Of a stretch of DNA of 64,000 bases, positions 1 to 12,292 are shown piece by piece. A program made the translations under genes and the position numbers. The DNA lies in contig CM019237.1 in NCBI GenBank assembly GCA_009741485.1, positions 52,936,252 to 53,000,251 of the forward strand, read 5' to 3'. Each line of letters opens with the position of its first letter. Position 1 is the first letter of the stretch. The notes under the pieces were generated by a model. That model made no database searches, was not told the origin of the DNA, and saw nothing but the letters and a program-made list of their open reading frames with translations. The DNA comes from Malurus cyaneus samueli (Eukaryota; Chordata; Aves; Passeriformes; Maluridae).

Positions 1-3000
1 TATTCAGCTGCTTCCGGCAGTTTTAAAAGCCTCACTGTAAGCACATTTCCATTTGAAAATAGAACCTCTAAACCAATAAATGCAGGAGGATATTTTCCAG
101 CAAATGGAACAGGAGAAGTCAAAATTATCAGTCTGTACAGTAACAACAAAAGCCCACACCACTCTGCTACCCATAAAATTTTGTATAACAATTTTATTTC
201 ACAGCTTTCACCTTTATCTTGAATGGAGCAATGGGAAAGTGACCTCCAGAATCCTGGTGAAAGCACAAATTTAGTTCTCTACAGTATAATTCACCTTGTT
301 AAAAATTTTAAATACCACTAAGGTCAAGATAACAGGCTTCTTCATGAAGTTCAGAGCTTTTGTATCAACTACTTTACAGAAAAAAACCACTTTGCCAGGG
401 TCCAGGGACTTATCAGTGCCTGCTCCCACCCCACCCTCTGTATATCTAATCAGGTTCCAAGACCTGGGAGAATCTCTGGCCGCCTGTATGTAAAAATTGT
501 GACATGACAAAACCTGAATCTACACTGAGGTTTACAAACACTACTTAGTTTTGGATTAATGTGCTCCAGTCTGAATTTAACTGCATGCAGCTATGTTAAA
601 ATGATTTAGCATTAGGAGCAATTTCCTTGCATTTTGAGAACCCCATGCAGCATACAAAAAAAGATTAATGTATATCCAGGGATTTAAATTTTTTTTTGGT
701 GCTTAGGAAACTGGAACAACAGAAGACTGCAGGCCAAACAGCCTCCCCATTTCCGTGAGGTTCATCCACACTGGGGAAAGACAAATTCTAAAGGGAGAAA
801 CAATTCATTTCACATGCATTTACCTACTAGGAGCCAGCCTCAAAAATGGAATTTTCATATATGTCATTGAATACGCATCAAATGGGAGCAACACTCTTGG
901 CTGCTCTGCAGATGAAAATTACAGCAATAAATAACTTGTTACTACATTGTATGGGTGATTCAGTGCCCATTCCATCCACTACACAGCAAAGAAAACATAG
1001 GTGGGAAAATACATATATCCAGCAGTGTCTGGGTAAGCAGTTACCAGACTTTCGGGGCCCCACCTGGGTAACCTAAATTCCAGCAGAGTCTCTGTTCCTC
1101 CCGTTTCCCCATGCCTGGCTCTGGGCCTTTGGATGCTCCCAGTTAACAGAAAAAGTGCCTCAGGGAGCTGGCTACATCCTCCTATAAATACTGGCAGGCT
1201 GGGGTTTTTACAAATCCAGAGGAAAGCAGCACTCCAAAACTTTGCAAGATACTAGAATCAGGGATCCAAACAGTGTTTCATTAGGACCATGAATCAAAGT
1301 CTGTAAGAAGATGCTACTTAGGGTCAAGGACCTAAGGAGGAGAGCAGGAGCTGGAACTCAGGAATTAAAATCAATTCCTGTCTTGCCAGCACAGCTCTCA
1401 TCTGCAAAAACACTGTGAGCTAACTCAGATAACTAATTGTCATTGTTTTCATGTCATTTAGGTATCCGTCTTGAAGATATGGAGCCAAACCTCTCTACAG
1501 CTTGCTTTCTTCATCATAGACTCCAAATAATAACATAGAATAAGAACGTTTGTTTCCTCTCACCTTTAACCTGCTCTTCAAAATTGTACCTTGTCACCAA
1601 AACAGCTTCTCAGCTGGAAACCACAAATTACAAATACCCCATTTATCACCAGTGAAGCAAATACAACAACAACAACAAAATCAAGTAAAATGTTGATGAA
1701 ATCACAGCCAGGCAGTAGCAACACCTACTCAGGAGAGAAAAATGAGCTGGGTTTGGCTCAACATGTACACATATCCATTAGTTTCAGGGCAGGGCTTCTC
1801 AGGCCACAGAGGCAAAACTAACTATAATCCAGCATCTCCCAGGTCTCCTCCAAACTCACTCTGTGTTTCACATGTGTCTAGTGAAAGCAGGAATAATTAT
1901 GTATATGATTAAGCTCTTTAAGCAGGGCCAAACTCTTATCTAAAGTCAACCTGAGCAATACAAAGTTTAATCTGAGATTTGCCTTGAAATAGCCCAGTGA
2001 GGATCTCAACACTCATGTAATTTGCAGTGCTGACATAAAAAGAAAAGGCCAAACATGACATAAAAAGGCCAAAAAAAGCCATCTGAGCTAAGGAAAACCC
2101 TGCTGACTTGGCAATAGCGTCTGTCTTACCCAGCCGGGGAAGTGACCTGGAATTCTAGTTCTGTGTTAATGCAATCCAGAATGAACTGTGATGTGCACAG
2201 GGGGATGCTCCTCGTGTGACTGCACTCCAGGTACACACAGGAGCAGCTGGCAGAGAGCAGCTGCCACAGGAGGTTACAGTGGGGAAAGCCCCTCTGGCGC
2301 AATGGGAACAGAGCAGGATTTTCGCAAGGCACGCAAAGCCAACAATAGGAGAGGCTTCACAGCCTGTCCACATTCACACTGCAAACACCACAGCTTGGAT
2401 ATTCTGTCCAGTTCAGCCACTGACCCAATGTGTGACTGCAGAGCAGTAGCTTCTCTGCTCTGTCCATGGCAAATGGACAAAAAGAGGACAAATATGATGG
2501 AAAGGAGTGGAGAAGCCACCAGCCAATGTGAGCATGGCCAGTTGGGCTGTGTCAGAGGGGACCTCAGTGGAGAGCAAAGACAAGTTGTAGCAGAAGCTCT
2601 GGACTGGAGTCAGGTCATGAACAGTGAGTTCACAGGGGACATTTGCCACCAGTTTGATCAAGTCACCCTTGATCAAACAATAATCCCTGGTGACCTTTCA
2701 GCAACACACAAAACTGAAGCAGCAGAAGCAAGAACACAAGCTGAATCTCAAGGAAAGCCTTTCTGTTGCCTTGCAGGGATTGTCCCATCTCTTCCTGAAG
2801 AACCTTTAAGATACTAACCATCATCCAATCCCTTCAATGGGACTCCTGGCAGTCCAAAACCCACTGCCCCACACAAGCATATTCATTCCCTAGAGGAGGT
2901 TCGCCGTCTACAACCAAATTAAAGAATATAAACACACAGTGCTTGTATGGAGCTTGTAAGGTAGATAAAAAGATACGGTTCTGCCTTTAATGAATTGCAG

Positions 3001-6000
3001 TATTTCAAATAAAACCATCCTAAAGGTATTACTGTATGTAATTGGCTTTAGCAAATAACAGAAAACAATTAACAACATTTTTGCCTAAATAATCTCTGCA
3101 GCACTAGGCTCTAAAAAAAAACCCTAAGCAATCTGTAAAAACTATTAGGGCTCAATAACATTAACCACCTCAGAGGATGACAAACCATTATACTGTAGGC
3201 ACATTGGACACATTAGCCATTAGTGGCTCTAATGACAATCTTACTCCTATTTTGACCACTCTGCAGTTCAAAATTGAGCAGTTTTACCATCTGATTGACA
3301 GAATATTCATCATTTGTCAGACAGAAGATGCTTCCACAGTGGAGTTTGACTACCCTGAACCACTAGAGTCTTGAAATTTAAAGGAATCCATGGCTATTTA
3401 TACAGGTATTTATATTTGAAAACCAGTTCTGGGAATCCTTATTCAAACACAAAGTTCCCATCAAATCATTCTATAAGAACCACGCCAGTCTGAGTTCTTG
3501 CATAAGCAAGGGTTTACTGGGGTCAGATTTTTCCATAAGGTTTCTGGCTGCACAGAGAGAAGGAAGTGGTAGTGGAGATTGGGGAGTTACCAGCACTTGT
3601 TTGCCAGTGTTCGACCCAATCTACCCCAAATTACCCAGATGGTTTTGTTGACCTTGCTTAAGGCACTTAGTGAAGCTGTCCATGATCCAGGTACAGAAGG
3701 CAAAGGAGGGATAGCCCTTCCGAGGTTTGAAAAGTATGATTCCATCAAATTAATTACCCAACATCTACTTCAGCAATAGGAGTCCAGTGAGTTTTTGGAG
3801 GAGAAAGTTCCAAACCTATCGGGTGTTTGCTCTGTGTAGCAACAACCTGGCTATACAATACCACAAATACCACTGTATTACACAAAGCACTACTATGAAT
3901 ATTTGCGTATGGATTTTTAGCACCCATTAATTCCAATTTATGCTTCAAAAGTGAGTGAAACCAAAATTGTTTGGCAACCAGAATGTGGCAGGAGGGCTAG
4001 GGAGAACAGCAGTTAACACCATTCTTAAATAAAATTTTATTAATAATACATTAAAGCACACTTAATATTACACTACTACAGAAAGCCATATTGCTTGAAA
4101 GTCCACATGCAGATTTTCTGTGAAGCTCTATTCCTCCTTTACCATTCAAACAGAGACTGACATTCACTGGTATTTTCCAGCAAAAAGTGAAATTTAGAGT
4201 TTTTACAGCGAGCTTGCTTAGGGACAGCAGGACCAGAGCAAAAAGTTTCTGTTAACCTCCAATATACAGCAGCTTGCCTGACATGGCCTTCAACTTCAAA
4301 ATAGTCCATCATGAAGAGAAGCAAATTTACGCAGCAAAAATAGAATTCTACAGCACAACTGTTGGAATAATATAGTTTACTATACTCACTACATATCTAC
4401 AGCATACAACTTCACTTAAAAACTTTTTGGAAGCAGATTGATTTAAAGCTCATTGTATTTAGTGCTGCACCAACTCATCGAGAGTCAAGAAACAGACAAG
4501 AAACAACAGCTCCTTTTATTGCATGAGACTCTCTGCAATAACATCTCTGAGAAAATCACTATGCTTAGAGAGTAGAAAAACATATGGGCAAGTGGAATAG
4601 CTGATAAACCACACAGTTTTTGTTACTAAACCATGTGATGGAAACGGTCTAAAACTGTTTTGTAAACTGAAACTGCAGCAGCACTACCAATCTTCAAACA
4701 ACATTTGGTTTACAAACATGGTAAATAACAGACCAAATGCTTTCCTACATATAACCTATGGGGCAATTTTTTAAAGAGCTGTATTCCTCTACCCCCAAAA
4801 ACGGGGTTCTATGGTGCACAGGATCAAGATTAATTAATATTCAAGAAGACCAACATAGTTTCTAGTGTTAGTTCAGTGCTTTAGGGGAGGGATCCCACAT
4901 CTGTACCTTACTGCTACTTCTGTACTAAAGGGGGGACTTCTTGCAGGCCTGCCTAATGAGATCATATTAAAACATATCTGCTTACCACTTATCATCGCTA
5001 ACATTTCCTGCAGGCTTTGGGGGCTAATGGCAGAATGTGCCTTTCAAGATCTGTACAGTTTCTGTTATCCCAGCAGACAAGAAATGAAACAACCACAACG
5101 AAACAATCAGTTTCAGTTCATGACATTCAGGAAATACTGAAGAACTTCAAACGAAACTGTATGCCACTTAAACAAAAATAATTTTAGAAGGGAAAACAAG
5201 TCCTTCGACTTTTGCATCTGATTCATTTTATTAAAGAGGGTTTTTTTTGGAGGCAGCTTGATTACCACTCACTGTGATCTTTAATTTGCTACTTGGAGGA
5301 CAGGGAGAAAAAACCCAGCTTCCCTCCAGGAAAGGGAGGGAAATCTGCCTCTCTTCCAATTCCCTGTATTTTTTCCTAACGTGTGAAATTTTTGAGGGGA
5401 TGCAAATCTCCTCTGCACACGCTTTTAAAGCAGGGTCATTAAAAAAAAAAAAACTCCCCACAGCAGGGACCCGTTCAGTTCTCCATCGTTCTCAGTTTGT
5501 GGCAGCCTGGCTGCAACATTCCTCCTCTCCTGTGCAGCTGGGCAAGGTGAAACGGGCCCCAAGGATTATCGCCATTTCCCAGACACGTCAAAAGCAAAGA
5601 GGAGAAAAAAGGTGCCTTTTCACGTGGCTTCTATAATAAACCGCAGAGAGTCAAGGTCCAGCACGGAGCTTCCCAAGTGCTGCTCAGAGCGGAGATGCTG
5701 ACACGAATGCACATCCACGCAAACGTTCCCTTGAGCATCCCGGGAGATCCACAAGCTGGGCTTTCTCCTGGCAGCAAGCTGGCATTCCCCAGAACGGAGG
5801 GAAGCCGGGCTGGCAGCCCCGGGCTTTGTTAGCAGCCTCAGGGACTGCCCGCGCCGCTGCTATCCGGGAAGCGAGAAGCATCCCATTGTGCGGGCAACGC
5901 CGCAATCCCCGGAAACCTCAATCCCCGCTAGAAAGGTATCCCTGCGGGGATAAGTCTTCATCTCCCGCGCCGAGCCCCTTCTCCTCGCCGCAACGAACGG

Positions 6001-6205
6001 AGCCACCCCAAAAAAAGTTTTGCTGGGCAGAAAGGGCCCTGCCTGCCCGCCACCCGCTGGAAAAAAACAAAGGGTCGGGGAAGAAAGAATAAAGTTTGGG
6101 GCTCGGGGTGTGGAGAGGGCGCCCGGCGGGCTCCGAGCCGCGGTTTCGCCCGGCTGCCCATGCCCGGCTGTCCGTCCCCGCTGCCCTTGGGCCGCGCACG
6201 GCAAT
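1..6205 (-). other. ST8SIA1: ST8SIA1 intron 1, first 6.2 kb (leaves the window)
   Basis: This stretch follows the exon 1 donor site (GT at 6207-6206 on the minus strand). I looked on the minus strand for ST8SIA1 exon 2, whose product begins with a short Gln-Met-Glu-Asp-Cys-Cys region in the human protein, and did not find it, so exon 2 must lie left of position 1. No recognisable exon, RNA gene or large repeat is visible. A 209-codon plus-strand frame (2188-2817) and an 11-bp-stem inverted repeat (2652-2678) are reported separately. The intron being longer than 6 kb agrees with the very long first intron of the mammalian gene. Confidence 0.75.
2652..2678. repeat. Perfect 11-bp inverted repeat, 5-base loop
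   Basis: GTTTGATCAAG and CTTGATCAAAC separated by TCACC. It would form a small hairpin. It lies in ST8SIA1 intron 1 and no function is apparent. Confidence 0.8.
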
Positions 6206-7180
6206 ACCTGAACAGGGCGACCGCAGTCTGGTTCCTCCTCCACGCCTTGCCCTGCTGCAGCAGCACCCCCTGCACGATCTCCTTCTCGTCGGGCAGCCGG
6301 TACACGGGGAACACGTAGAGCCAGCAGAGGACGAAGACGCCCAGAGCGCTGGCGCCCACGGGCAGGCGGGTGCGCGGCCACTTCCACGCCAGCCCCGCCA
6401 TCGTCCTCCTGCTCCCGCAGCGCCGCCGCGGCGCCGGGCCGCGCTCCGGCATCAGGCCCGCGCCATGCGGCGCCCGCGGGCGGGGGCCCGCCTCAGCTCA
6501 GCTCAGCCCCGCCGCCGCCCGCCGCCATCGCCGCCCGCCGGCCGCGGGGAGCGGGGCTGTGCTGCGCTGCGCCGCGTTCGCTCCTCTCGGCGACGTGGCG
6601 GCTACCGCCCTTCTCACAGTCATTTGTCCCTCGCGTTCCCCGCCAGAGATCTCCGCCGCTCCCCCCTCCCTCCGCCTCCTGCCGAGCCCCTCGCTCGCCG
6701 CCTCGCTGAGGAGCCGGTAAATTTCCACCCCGCCGGCCGCGGTGCCCCTGCCCCGCCGCCGCCGAGGGAGGGAGGCAGCGCAGACACCGCTGCTGCTGAG
6801 GGGCTGCGCTCCCGCGCCCCGCGCGCTCCCGCCTCAGCGCGGGCACCGCGCCGAGCGGAGCTCAGGGAGAAATGAGGGGGACGGAGGGAGATCCCGCTCC
6901 GGGCGGCGCCGCCGGCACCCACCGACCCACCTCCCTCTCTTCCTCCTTCCCTCCCGGCGCCTGGCTCTCTTCCCCGACAGCGGCCGCACCGGTCTCCAGC
7001 GCGCCCTGGCGGGCATCGACCCCTGCCCGCCGGTGTCGGCGACGCCGACCCGCTCCATCCCGGGCTTCCTCCCGTCGCCGCGACTCCCCGCGGGCCTCCC
7101 CGAGCGCTCCGTGTCTGCCCCGGATTCAAGCCAGGAGCCCCGGGACCGGGATCACCGAGCCCGCCCAGTCAAAGTGCATC
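5830..7180. promoter_or_regulatory. ST8SIA1: CpG island promoter of ST8SIA1
   Basis: GC content and CpG density rise sharply near 5830 and fall back near 7180, with the densest part at 6100-7150. The island covers the ST8SIA1 start codon, exon 1, the first donor site and about 700 bp upstream. Several GC-box-like CCGCCC/GGGCGG words are present and I saw no convincing TATA box. The 5' UTR and transcription start should lie somewhere in 6453-7180 for the minus-strand gene, but the sequence does not fix the start. The GC richness also produces long spurious open frames on both strands (for example 6096-6875 plus and 6620-7129 minus), which I do not treat as genes. Confidence 0.85.
6208..6452 (-). 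CDS. ST8SIA1: ST8SIA1 coding exon 1: alpha-2,8-sialyltransferase 1 (GD3 synthase), N-terminus
   Basis: The enzyme adds alpha-2,8-linked sialic acid to ganglioside GM3 to make GD3, in the Golgi. This exon holds 81 codons plus two bases. The protein starts MPERG; a second Met 17 residues on (codon at 6399-6401) begins MAGLAWKWPRTRLP, which matches the human MAVLAWKFPRTRLP, where the first Met is 15 residues upstream, so the upstream start at 6452 is preferred. A hydrophobic type II signal anchor (GASALGVFVLCWLYVFPVY, about residues 33-51) is followed by the stem start RLPDEKEIVQG and a glycosylation sequon, RRNQTA. The donor is CAG|GTATT at 6208/6207, after Phe and two bases of the next codon. 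The catalytic sialylmotifs are in later exons outside the window. Confidence 0.95.
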
Positions 7181-7339
7181 CGGCACAAAGTACATCCTGC
7201 ACAAAGCACACAGAACAATCGGTAGGTTAAGATGCTTTAATGTAGAAAAACGGGGACATTGCAAACCCAAAAGCAGAGCGTGCCCCTGCCAGCAGCACCG
7301 ATTGCAAAGCAGCAGCTCTTAGAGGAGCAGCCGAGGACA
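7181..7339. other. Upstream flank of the ST8SIA1 CpG island
   Basis: Short transition from the CpG island to intergenic DNA. It contains two near-identical short words (about ACAAAGTACATCCTGC and ACAAAGCACACAGAAC at 7184-7215) and nothing else I can name. Confidence 0.4.
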
Positions 7340-7710
7340 TTTGCTCCGTTCAGCCTGGAGAGATTGAGGGGTGACCTCACAGCAGTTCTGCAGCTTCCTT
7401 GTGAGGGAAGAAGAGGAGCTGACACCGATTTCTGATCTGTGGTGACCAGTGTAAGGACCTGAGGGAATGACATGAAACTGTGTCAGAGGAGGTTTAAGTT
7501 GGATATTAGGAAAAGGTTTCACCCCGATGGGGATGGCACTGTAAGGCTCCCCGGGGAAGTGCTTATGGTACCAGCCCTGACAAAGTTTCAAAAGCATTTG
7601 GACAACACTCTCAGGCAAACGTGGATTCTTGAGTTGTCCTATGCAGTGGCAGACTGGATTTGATGATCCTTATGGCTTCCTTCCAATTCAGAATATTCTA
7701 TGATTTTCTG
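7340..7710 (+). mobile_element. CR1 LINE 3' fragment, plus orientation
   Basis: It starts with the CR1 tail words GTTCAGCCTGGAGAGATTGA and continues through AGGTTTAAGTTGGATATTAG. The end, near 7650-7710, reads GATGATCCTTATGGCTTCC then ATATTCTATGATTTTC, the typical 3' terminus with its short ATTCTATG-like repeat. This ending is that of the CR1-Y-like subfamilies. It is 5' truncated and diverged, with no intact reading frame. Confidence 0.85.
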
Positions 7711-10700
7711 TTGGGTTTTTGAAGAGAACTCTGAGGGTTTTACCCCTGGGTGGAATGGGGCTGGTTGATGGGTGCTCCAGCCCTCTGGGTTTGTTGCTGC
7801 AGTGCTCAGTGTGAGGGAGAGTTGGTAGAGAAGCCACCCACAGAACAAGGGGCAGCAGCATGAACCTCACACACCTATTGCAATGCTCAGCTGAGGCTTC
7901 CCATTGGGAATCTATCTCCTGCACACCAGGATGAGGGAGCCACATGCACAGCCCTCAGCCCTCCTAAATCAGCAGTGTCATCATTTCATGCCAACAGAGT
8001 GACCGCAGCAGCGGAAAGCACCTGTCTGTGATAAGCAGGTAGCTGAAGCATGTGAGACACGTTCAGCTCCTCTCAGTATCTCAGAGGCAGATCCCAGTTT
8101 CAGAGCCCTGTCTCTAGACTTTGGCATAAAAAGTGGATTCAGCCCAGGCTGGTACCATCGGTTTGTGTTCAGTATCTCCAGGCACACCTTTCAGACCTAC
8201 TGAGAAATTGCATTGAAATCTGCAATGTGGAAGGTTAGGTTCCACATAACCTTCAGAACAGTTTCATGCGAGTTAGTAGCCAGCTTCTTTCCAGACTTTC
8301 AGCACATGAACACTTTGGGGCAACTTTCAGGGTTGAGTGGTAATTAAGGGAGGAAATCAAGAAGAAAATTTGACACGGTTCATTTAGTATGTCCTGGCCA
8401 TAAGGCAGCAGTGAAATGATCACAAATAGTAGCTGCGTGTTTCAACAGTGTTTTCATCGAGGGATCCCAACAGATACTTAGCCCTCAGTAACAATATAAA
8501 CTTGGAAATCTTAGTAGACTTTCAGTGTTTGAGAGAAGGAAAAGCATTCTCTTTCACAGCCTATTGCTGTGGAGAAATATACCCTGACTAACAGAACATC
8601 GACTTCATGATGTCTAATGAACACAAAAATACCAGAAACATGTAATTGCATAAGAAATGTTCTTTTAATTCATATTTTGTATGCTAGAGCTGTCCGGAGT
8701 GTTAAAGCTGTTTCCTCTGGACAAAAATGGGAAAATAAACTGACCAAGGCATTTTGGTTAACCTGTAGAAAAAAATATTTAGAGCCAGGTAAATATTTTC
8801 ATTTTGGTGAGGAAAGTATTTGCCAACAGCAGAATAAACCAAAATCTGTTCAGTCACCTCCATTAAAAACAAACAGAACCATTCAGTGTCTGGAGACTAA
8901 TTCAAAACATAGTTAGCCAAAGACAAAAGAAAAAAAGTTATTGAATTGTACAAACTGTATTCCAAATTGAATCCTGACTCTTTATTCACCTGGTTGAGAA
9001 GAGAGACAAAACAAGGAGGAGCTCCTGACTCAATTAACTAGAAACAGACGAACAGTGAGCGGCAAAAAACAACACAAAAAAAAAGCAAAACCAAAAAAAA
9101 AAAGCGTCACATGCGACATTATCACTTACACACTACATATCAATATCACAGAACTCGCTTATGAGCAATGAGCTAAGTTAAAATACACCCAGTACACACA
9201 AGATTTTGGGGTATATTTTATTTGTGCTCCTGTGAGATATTCCTAAGCCTTTCCTCCCTTGTTTTCTAAATCTATTTCAGCATGAAGCCCTTGGGCTGTT
9301 CACTGAATTCCTAGCAGTCCATGGTCTGTCTGGTGCCACAGCAGTAACTCCGCCACTGTGTCCTGCCTGCCACCCTCGAGGAGCCACATGGATCAGGACA
9401 GACCTGAGGAGGAGCTTGTTATGTTGCCTCTGACTCGCCGTGGGGAACTGAAAATGTCTGGCCTTGCTCTGCCCTTGTGCAGGTGGGAATTACAGACACA
9501 CCAGGACGAGCTCGAAGCCAGGTCTGTTACTCTGGAGTCAAATCTGTTTCCAAGCAGCACTATCAGTTGCTGTCCTTTGCCTCTGCCAGTGAGCCCTGAA
9601 GACCAGCACACCACTGCTTTCTGCCGGGAATAATAGCTGCAGGTGGAGCATAAACAGGAGGTAAGAATAAACTGCCAAAAATCAATCTTGCTTACAAGCA
9701 AATAGCCTCAAGTACTTCAGTGGCACTTTGCAATCGTTGAGAAGATGTAGAGATGTCGTGATCAACGACCCATGCCTTTAAATCAAAGCAGAAAATGGAT
9801 ATTCAGGCATGATTCTACTCTGTTGAACTCAATTTTGGTGAGAATTGATTGATGAGTTTAACCTCACCTCCATTACTTTGGTTCCAAGTAGGATCCCAGC
9901 CACAAGGGCCAGGTATCCTGGGGCAAGGTCTGTCTAATAGAGTTGTTCCTGAGAAGCGCCTTTAAAAAGCAGCACAGAGAAAAGTAACGAATGAATGCAT
10001 GGAATTAGATGCCTTTCAAACTCTCAGGAGAAACAGCGTGATTATTTACGGATTAGAAGGGAAACGTTGGGCTGTGATTTTCCCGGTTTCCCTCCAAAAT
10101 GCAGCAGCAGGATTCCCTCCGATCCCTGTTGCATTCCCCCGCTGCCCCTGCGGGTGGAGCTGACACTCTGCTCAGCCAACACCTTTCCCAAGTGATAGAA
10201 TCCCGTTTTTCTTCTTTCCTTTGCTCCCAGGCCAAAACACACACGAAGATTTGAACTACATCCTTCAAAATATCCAGGGTTTGCCTGCTTTCATTTGGAG
10301 TATCTTGTACTCCTACAGGCATCCCCTTGTACCTCGTCTTTGCACTGTTTCAGCTCTCTCACTTCCAAAATAACAGGGAATTCCCCTCCACTTCAGCATC
10401 CCACACACTTTCTGTTCTGCAGAATTTAGCAGAGGAGTTGCACTGGAATCAGTTTTCAGGGTATGGCATTCTTTTATTTGATGAAAATGTTACCATGCCA
10501 TACACCTGGCAAATCCATTTTCTTCCCAATGCACTCAGTTACCACCTGACCAAAATTCCTTGCTCTATGCTGTGCCCTCAGTTCTGCAAGTATTTCATGC
10601 TACATTGGTAGAGTCTATGTGAAAATTTGATTTGTTTTCCAAGGGAAAACGAAGCTGAAAGAAAAGTAGGCATTCCATGTGACACCACAGCCCTTATTCC

Positions 10701-11917
10701 CCACCACCATAAATAACCAGTGTTCCTTTGGTACTTTTTTTGACCCAATGTACAACACAAAAATATTCAGAAATCATCACGTGTTTGAACTATTCCTGTA
10801 GGACAGTTGTGTGGTGTCACCTGTGAGCAGTCTGATTTCTCTGAATTCCTTCTGTTGACACTGTTCTGAAAACAGGCATCTGAATCTCCCCCTGTAAGAA
10901 CACTGTAAAAACACTCCATGAATGGATGCACAGTTGCCCTGTTGGCAAATTCCCATTATATCTCTCCCTGTCAGAATTTACTCTGTAGCTCTGATGAAAC
11001 CACCCACAAATGTGTATTCTCACTGATAAAGCATTTTAAGCCCCTAATTTGACAGACAGTCTGATATAATCCTATTAGAGGGGAGAAATGTAACCACAAT
11101 ATCAAATTAATTCCTGCAAAGTCATGGTGTCCAAAAGCTAATCAGTTTTTACCTGGCTGTACCAGTTATCCTCTGAAAAATATTCCCAGTTTTGCCACAT
11201 GTTTTCCCCCTCAGCTGTCATGCTGTAATAGTATCATTACTGTGACAACATCTACAGTCATCCTTCCAGCTGCAGAGAAGAGTCAGAATGCACAAGAACG
11301 AAGCACAAAATGGGGAAAAATTATTTACTGGTGAAAGACAGAGCTCATTCTCTAAAACAGAGGGCTTCTTTCATGAGCAATGTTGGAAGGACTTTCAAAA
11401 CATCTTTTTATGCAAACAGTGATGTTGGCTGGTAAAAAGGTGAAGAAATAATGAGTGAAAACATGCAGAAGCAAGTGACAAGGAACATATCAAGCCATTA
11501 GCCACAGGCACTTTGCTTTTTGGTTTTGCATGGAAGGAAGGTTTTCTCATAAAATGGAGGAGCACAGACAATTTTTGACAACTCTACCATCACTGATGTA
11601 CATTATTATGGTATCTCTAGGGAAACCATAAAGATCACACTTCTGTTCTACAGCGTTGGCTTCAAGATGCACCTTTAGTGCGTTTTAATGCATGTGAAAA
11701 TGCCCATTAAAGACATGGATGGGCAGGATAGATAAGCAGGAGCACCAGTAAGGTGAAGATAAGTAAGTGCAGTGAAATTCTGGGTGAAATTCCTACCTGT
11801 GCAGCTCTGTGAGTTTGTTCTTGTTAACAGGAGCAAGCTGTGCTGAAGTTAACGGGTTTACTCACAAAAATAGCTACTCAGAAGGGGAAGGGACTTGCTG
11901 GATTAGTATCAATTAAG
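7711..11917. other. Intergenic DNA, no gene seen
   Basis: Only short open frames without family resemblance or splice context are present. An A-rich low-complexity patch sits at about 9061-9105 (runs of A broken by C and G). I see no RNA gene or recognisable repeat. Confidence 0.5.
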
Positions 11918-12292
11918 TTCTGTTCAGCCTGGAGAAGTTGCATGGAGACCTCATGACAGCCTTCCAGTATCAGAAAAAGCCTAAAAGAAAGGTGAAGAAG
12001 AACCTTTCATCAGGAACTGTAGTGGTAGGACAAGAGGGAATGGAAAGAAACTGAAAGAGGGGAAAAATTAAGTTAGGTTTACAGAAGAAATTCTTTACTG
12101 AGAGGGTGGTGAGGGCCTGGCACAGGTTGCCCAGCAGAGCTGTGACTGCCCATCCCTTGGCAATGCCAAAGGCCAGGCTGGATGGGGCTCTGAGCAGCCT
12201 GTGGAAGTGGAAGGTGTCCCTGCCCATGGCAGGGGGAGGAAATGGGAAATCTTTTAGTCCCTTCCAACCCATTCTAACTTATTCTATGCCTT
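11918..12292 (+). mobile_element. CR1 LINE 3' fragment, plus orientation
   Basis: Recognised by the words TGTTCAGCCTGGAGAAG, GAGGGTGGTGAGGGCCTGG, CACAGGTTGCCCAG, GGCCAGGCTGGATGGGGCTC and GTGGAAGGTGTCCCTGCCCA. The 3' end is CCCTTCCAACCCATTCTA followed by ATTCTATGCC. The middle part (11960-12070) is strongly diverged. Spurious open frames on both strands inside it come from the repeat. Confidence 0.9.

Noticed and set aside
3579..3779. 66-codon plus-strand frame with a plausible helical product (LLTLLKALSEAVHD)
   Set aside because: Looks protein-like, but has no convincing splice borders or partners and is too short to judge.
6096..6875. 259-codon plus-strand frame opposite ST8SIA1 exon 1
   Set aside because: It lies in the CpG island, where stop codons are rare by composition; its Arg/Ala/Pro-rich product is the antisense of the exon and promoter.
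6620..7129. 169-codon minus-strand frame upstream of ST8SIA1
   Set aside because: Gly/Arg/Ala-rich product of GC-rich promoter DNA; it has no similarity to ST8SIA1, whose start is fixed by the match with the human N-terminus.
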